Source: Seison nebaliae
Lineage: Eukaryota; Rotifera; Pararotatoria; Seisonacea; Seisonidae
Direction: 5' to 3'
Assembly (NCBI GenBank): GCA_023231475.1
Contig: JALJEE010000206.1
Span: 1 to 64,000 of the forward strand
Length of the DNA stretch: 64,000 nt
Part shown: piece by piece, positions 59,908-64,000 of the stretch
Numbering within the stretch: position 1 is the first letter of the stretch
How the letters are laid out: every line of letters begins with the position of its first letter
Made by a program: the position numbers and the translations under genes
Notes under the pieces: model-generated
Told to the model about the DNA's origin: nothing
What the model saw: the letters and a program-made list of their open reading frames with translations, nothing else
Databases searched by the model: none

Positions 59908-62900
59908 ATGTTGGTGAAAATCGAAACTAAATCAGCTCGAGTCAAAGGTCTCGCTTTCCACAATAAACGACCATGGCTCCTCGTCTCACTCCACAACGGA
60001 ATCATTCAATTATGGGATTTTCGAATGAATGCATTAATCGATACATTCGATGAACATGATGGTCCAGTACGTGGTATTGATTTCCATCATCAACAACCAC
60101 TTTTCGTTTCAGGAGGAGATGATTATAAGATAAAAATTTGGAATTATAAATTACGTCGTTGTACGTTCACTTTATTGGGACATTTGGATTATATTCGTAC
60201 CACATTTTTCCATCACGAATATCCGTGGGTGTTGAGTGCAAGTGATGATCAAACAATCCGTATATGGAATTGGCAATCTCGGACATCCGTTTCCGTTCTC
60301 ACCGGTCACAATCATTATGTGATGTGTGCACAATTTCATCCATCAGAAGATTTGGTTGTTTCAGCATCATTAGATCAAACAATTCGCATTTGGGACATTT
60401 CCACTCTGAGAATAAAGAATGTTGCACCGTCAGCTTCTCCAGATAATATCTCCGCACATTTAGTACGTCAAACAGGAACACCAGATTTATTTGGACAATC
60501 AGACGCGATTGTTCGTCATATTTTAGAAGGACATGAACGTGGTGTTAATTGGTGTTCATTTCATCCATCTTTACCATTAGTCATTTCAGCGGCTGATGAT
60601 CGAACGGTGAAATTGTGGCGATATAATGAGAGTAAAGCATGGGAAGTCGATTCATGTCGTGGTCATTATGGTAATGTCTCCTGTGTATTATTTCATCCAA
60701 GACAGGAATTGATCATTTCAAATTCAGAAGATCGATCTATACGTGTTTGGGATATGAGTAAACGAACATCTCTTCATATCTTCCGACGTGATTCTGATCG
60801 TTTTTGGGTATTGACAGCTCATCCAACTCTCAATTTATTTGCCGCTGGTCATGATAATGGTTGTGTCGTCTTCAAATTAGAACGAGAACGTCCAGCTTAT
60901 ATTGTTCATACAAATAAAATGTTTTATGTAAAAGATCGATATATTCGATGTCTCAATTTCGATACAGATAAAGATACGGCAATTATTCTAATGAGGAATC
61001 ATGCAGCAACATCAGCTGCTTCTACTAATCCAGCAATTACTCAATCGGGAAAGAATATGCCATATTCTCTCAGTTATAATCCAGCTGAGAATTCCATTCT
61101 AGTTAATATTCGTCCCAGTTCCTGCGACTTATATCCACTCACTAACAAATCCGGACAAACAACAATTCCATCAGAACCGACCGAACCGATGAGAAGTAAT
61201 GGATTAACAGCGATTTGGGTGGCAAGGAATCGTTTCGCTATTCTCGGACGACCATATGCTGATCGTACTATCACCATTCTCATCAAGAATCTCAGTAATG
61301 AGATTGTGAAGAAATTACAATTATCAGATATTGATGAAATATATGCGGGTGGAACAGGATTTCTTTTATTAAGAGATGGTGACAATATTCGTTTATTTGA
61401 TATTCATCACAAAAGATGTGTTAGTCAAATTCGTGCTCCAAAAACTCGATATATTTCATGGAATCAAGATGGAAGTTATGTGGCTTTAATGGCAAAGAAT
61501 ATCGTTACAATTTGTAATCGTCGTTTGGAGAGTGTTTGTTCAGTGAATGAAACAACTCGAATTAAAAGTGGAATATGGGATCCATGTAATGTTTTCATTT
61601 ACACGACAGCCAATCATATCAAATATACATTATTGTCTGGAGATCATGGAATTATTAGGACATTAGATATGATCGTTTATGCAACGAAAATTGTTGATCA
61701 ATCTATTTATTGTCTCGATCGACAAGTTCGTGCTCGTGTCCTCAATGTCGATACAACAGAATATCGTTTCAAGAATGCCATCGTTAATCAGAATCATGAT
61801 GAAGTGATGCATATGGTGAGGAATGCAAATTTGGTGGGACAAGGAATCATCGCATTTATGCAACAGAAAGATTATTCGGAATTAGCATTACAATTTGTGA
61901 AAGATTTAAAAACGAGATTTGCACTTGCACTTGAATGTTCTCGGATCGATGTAGCGTTAGAATGTGCGAAAGAGATCGACGAACGTCAATGTTGGGATCA
62001 ATTGGCTCGTGAAGCTTTATGGGCTGGTGAACATGAGACGGTAGAATTCGTTTATAAACGAAATAAAAATTTCGATAAATTAAATTTCTTTTATCTCATT
62101 ACTGGAAATATTGAGAAGTTGGAGAAGATGTTAAAGATCGGTTTCTTTTATTTTTCTCATTCTTTAAATTTTATTCTTTCTTTTTAGCTGAAATGAGATC
62201 AGATTTTAATCTTCATTATTTCAATTCACTTTGTTTGGGGAGAGTGGAAGAGAGAGTGAAATTGTTAGAAAGTTGTGGTGAGATGTCACTCGCCTATCTC
62301 ACTTCCGCCACTCATGGATTGGAGGAACGTTGTGGAGAAATTAGTAAACAATTGACCGTCATACCAAAAATAGATGATCATGCACTTCTTTTCGTTCCGC
62401 CTTTACCAATCACACCATTAACCGATGATATTTCTTGGCCTCAACTTCACATTAGTCACATGCCACTTAGAACGAGTCATACCGACGCTGCCGGACGTAC
62501 AATCCATCACACTTCTGATTTAGATGGAGAAATTAAAGATGAAGATCTTATCGGCAAATGGGATGACGCCAATCTCGATCTTGATTCCGTTACGAAAGAT
62601 GGAGAAGGTGTCGGCGACGAGATGGTAGATGAAGGTGGATGGGATGATGAATTGGATATAACAGCTGATTTGGAAATTGCGGAGAGTGAATTGTTAGTAA
62701 GTGAAACACATAAACAAGAAGTACTTCATGCATATCCTGCTTCTTCCATCGCTAAACAATGGTCTTATTTATCATCAAGAATTCTCCATCATGTAATGGC
62801 AGGTGATTTCCAATCATCATTTAAAGTTTAATTTTTGTTTAAATTAAAATTTTAATTTTTTTTCTTTTTTTTTTTTTCTTCTTCAGTTATTAAAGAATCA

Positions 62901-63948
62901 ATTTGGTGTAGTAAAATTTGAAGAATACAAAGACATTTTCCTTATGACTTTCGCCAGTGCCAAATGTGGATTCAGTCCCTTATCTAATTTGCCTCCAGTC
63001 GTTGTTCATCCTGTTAAACGGTTTACTCACATCTTATTATTATAATCATCATTCATATTTCTTTAGACAACGCTGTTCAACTGGTAAATCGACTTTATTA
63101 CCATTCGATACGATAAAGATCGATTCTCTCATTCGATGGTTACAGAACGGTTATCATCTTTTTACCGTCGCTCGTTTGAAGGAAGCGGGAGACATCTTCC
63201 GTAAAATACTTCTTTATACACCACTTCTCCCACTTGAATCGAGGAATGATCTGAATGAAGTTTTTTTTTTATTTTTCAAATTTTTCAATTTTTTTCAAAT
63301 TTCCATCAGATCGAAAAATTGACAGAAATCTGCAAGAATTACATTCTTGCAACGAAAATGGAGAGTCTCCGACGCGAACTCAACAAAAGCAAAGACGACG
63401 AATCGAACAAAGTGAGAGCGACTGAAGTTTCATAAATTTTCTTTCAAATAATTTCCATTTTCTTCCAATTCCATCATAGTTGGCACTTTATCTCTCCAAT
63501 TTACCATTAGAACAATGTCATCGATTAATCTTCTATCGAACTGCACTTGGCAACACTTTCAAACTGAGAAATTTCAAATTAGCTCTCAATCTTGGTAGTC
63601 GTCTTATTGAAATGGGACCAAAAGCAGAAACGGTCGAACAGGTTTCCCTTTTTCTTTTCTAACACGAAAACATTTGAATTTATGAAATTATTTAGACAAG
63701 AAAAATAATTCGTTGTTGCGAAGCGAATCCTGTCGATGTAGTCGAATTAAATTATGATTTATATAATCCATTTGAAGTGTGTTGTGCTTCATTCACTCCA
63801 ATTTATCGGTTTGATTTTATATTTATATTATACTCATTTCCTCTAATTAATTCATCTAATTTGTAGTGGACGACCAGTTGTGAGATGTCCTTTATCTTCA
63901 GCCGCTTATCATCCAAAGTATAAAGGAGAACTCTGTCAAATTTCTAAC
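59908..63948 (+). CDS. COPA: Coatomer subunit alpha (COPI coat), 3' end beyond window
   Basis: Alpha-COP is part of the COPI outer coat that returns cargo from Golgi to ER and recognises KKXX signals. Exons are 59908-62140, 62188-62825, 62887-63020, 63067-63259, 63310-63411, 63480-63642, 63696-63808 and 63867-63948, then a donor GTTTCA at 63949 leading out of the window. About 1220 residues are visible. The N-terminal WD40 propeller ([90 protein letters not shown]) is nearly invariant. The second propeller, the alpha-solenoid ([17 protein letters not shown]) and the C-terminal domain ([46 protein letters not shown]) follow. An in-frame stop after 63960 is intronic: the conserved end of the protein is missing, so the last exon lies beyond 64000. 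Confidence 0.97.
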
Positions 63949-64000
63949 GTTTCACTTTCAATTTAATTCCTCATTTTTTTAAATTTATTTTCTCATCTTT

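Noticed and set aside
56106..63948. Dymeclin and COPA adjacency read as a Golgi gene cluster
   Set aside because: Two neighbouring housekeeping genes with separate spacers; no evidence of shared regulation in the sequence.
63949..63966. Stop codon apparently ending COPA early
   Set aside because: The family continues for about 17 more residues and a GTTTCA donor sits exactly at the divergence point, so the stop is intronic.

Overview
This is nuclear DNA from an animal. It is AT-rich (about 30% G+C by eye) and carries ten recognisable or well-supported protein genes, most of them conserved in all animals. The combination of a two-finger GATA factor, a single ryanodine receptor, tiny introns (mostly 42-60 nt), very large exons and long Asn/Gln runs suggests an arthropod with a compact genome. 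An acariform mite is my best guess, with low certainty. No prokaryotic, viral or plasmid backbone is visible.

Layout: (1) 1-4854, a GATA-type zinc-finger transcription factor on the minus strand, followed by about 5 kb without a recognisable gene. (2) 10017-14655, two plus-strand genes: a prostaglandin E synthase 2-like membrane thioredoxin/GST protein and a large multi-pass RING-H2 E3 ligase of the TRC8/RNF145 type. (3) 14719-18568, a minus-strand tubulin glycylase of the TTLL3/TTLL8 group, including a first coding exon that is easy to miss. (4) 20291-38917, the complete ryanodine receptor on the minus strand in 25 coding exons, one of them 8.25 kb. (5) 38918-42171, a gene-poor stretch with microsatellites, an orphan open frame and a 359-bp MITE. 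(6) 42172-49528, four compact genes: KLHDC10-like kelch protein (+), tubulin cofactor B (-), Sec1/Munc18 protein (+) and an unrecognised secreted protein (-). (7) 49529-56105, gene-poor, with a small membrane-protein ORF and a decayed non-LTR retrotransposon. (8) 56106-63948, dymeclin and coatomer alpha (COPA, last exon beyond the window), both plus strand and both Golgi proteins.

The genes do not form an operon or one pathway. They are ordinary housekeeping, cytoskeletal (TTLL3/8, TBCB), secretory-pathway (Munc18-like, dymeclin, COPA) and calcium-release (RyR) genes. The most striking general feature is the splice signal. Of 48 introns whose frame I could follow by hand, about 39 begin GTT instead of the usual GTA/GTG, so the donor consensus differs from the standard GTRAGT. 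Other points worth attention are a substituted Gly in the RyR S4-S5 region, a Lys-to-Ala change in the TBCB CAP-Gly signature, the orphan secreted protein, the 52-residue membrane smORF, the MITE and the RT remnant.
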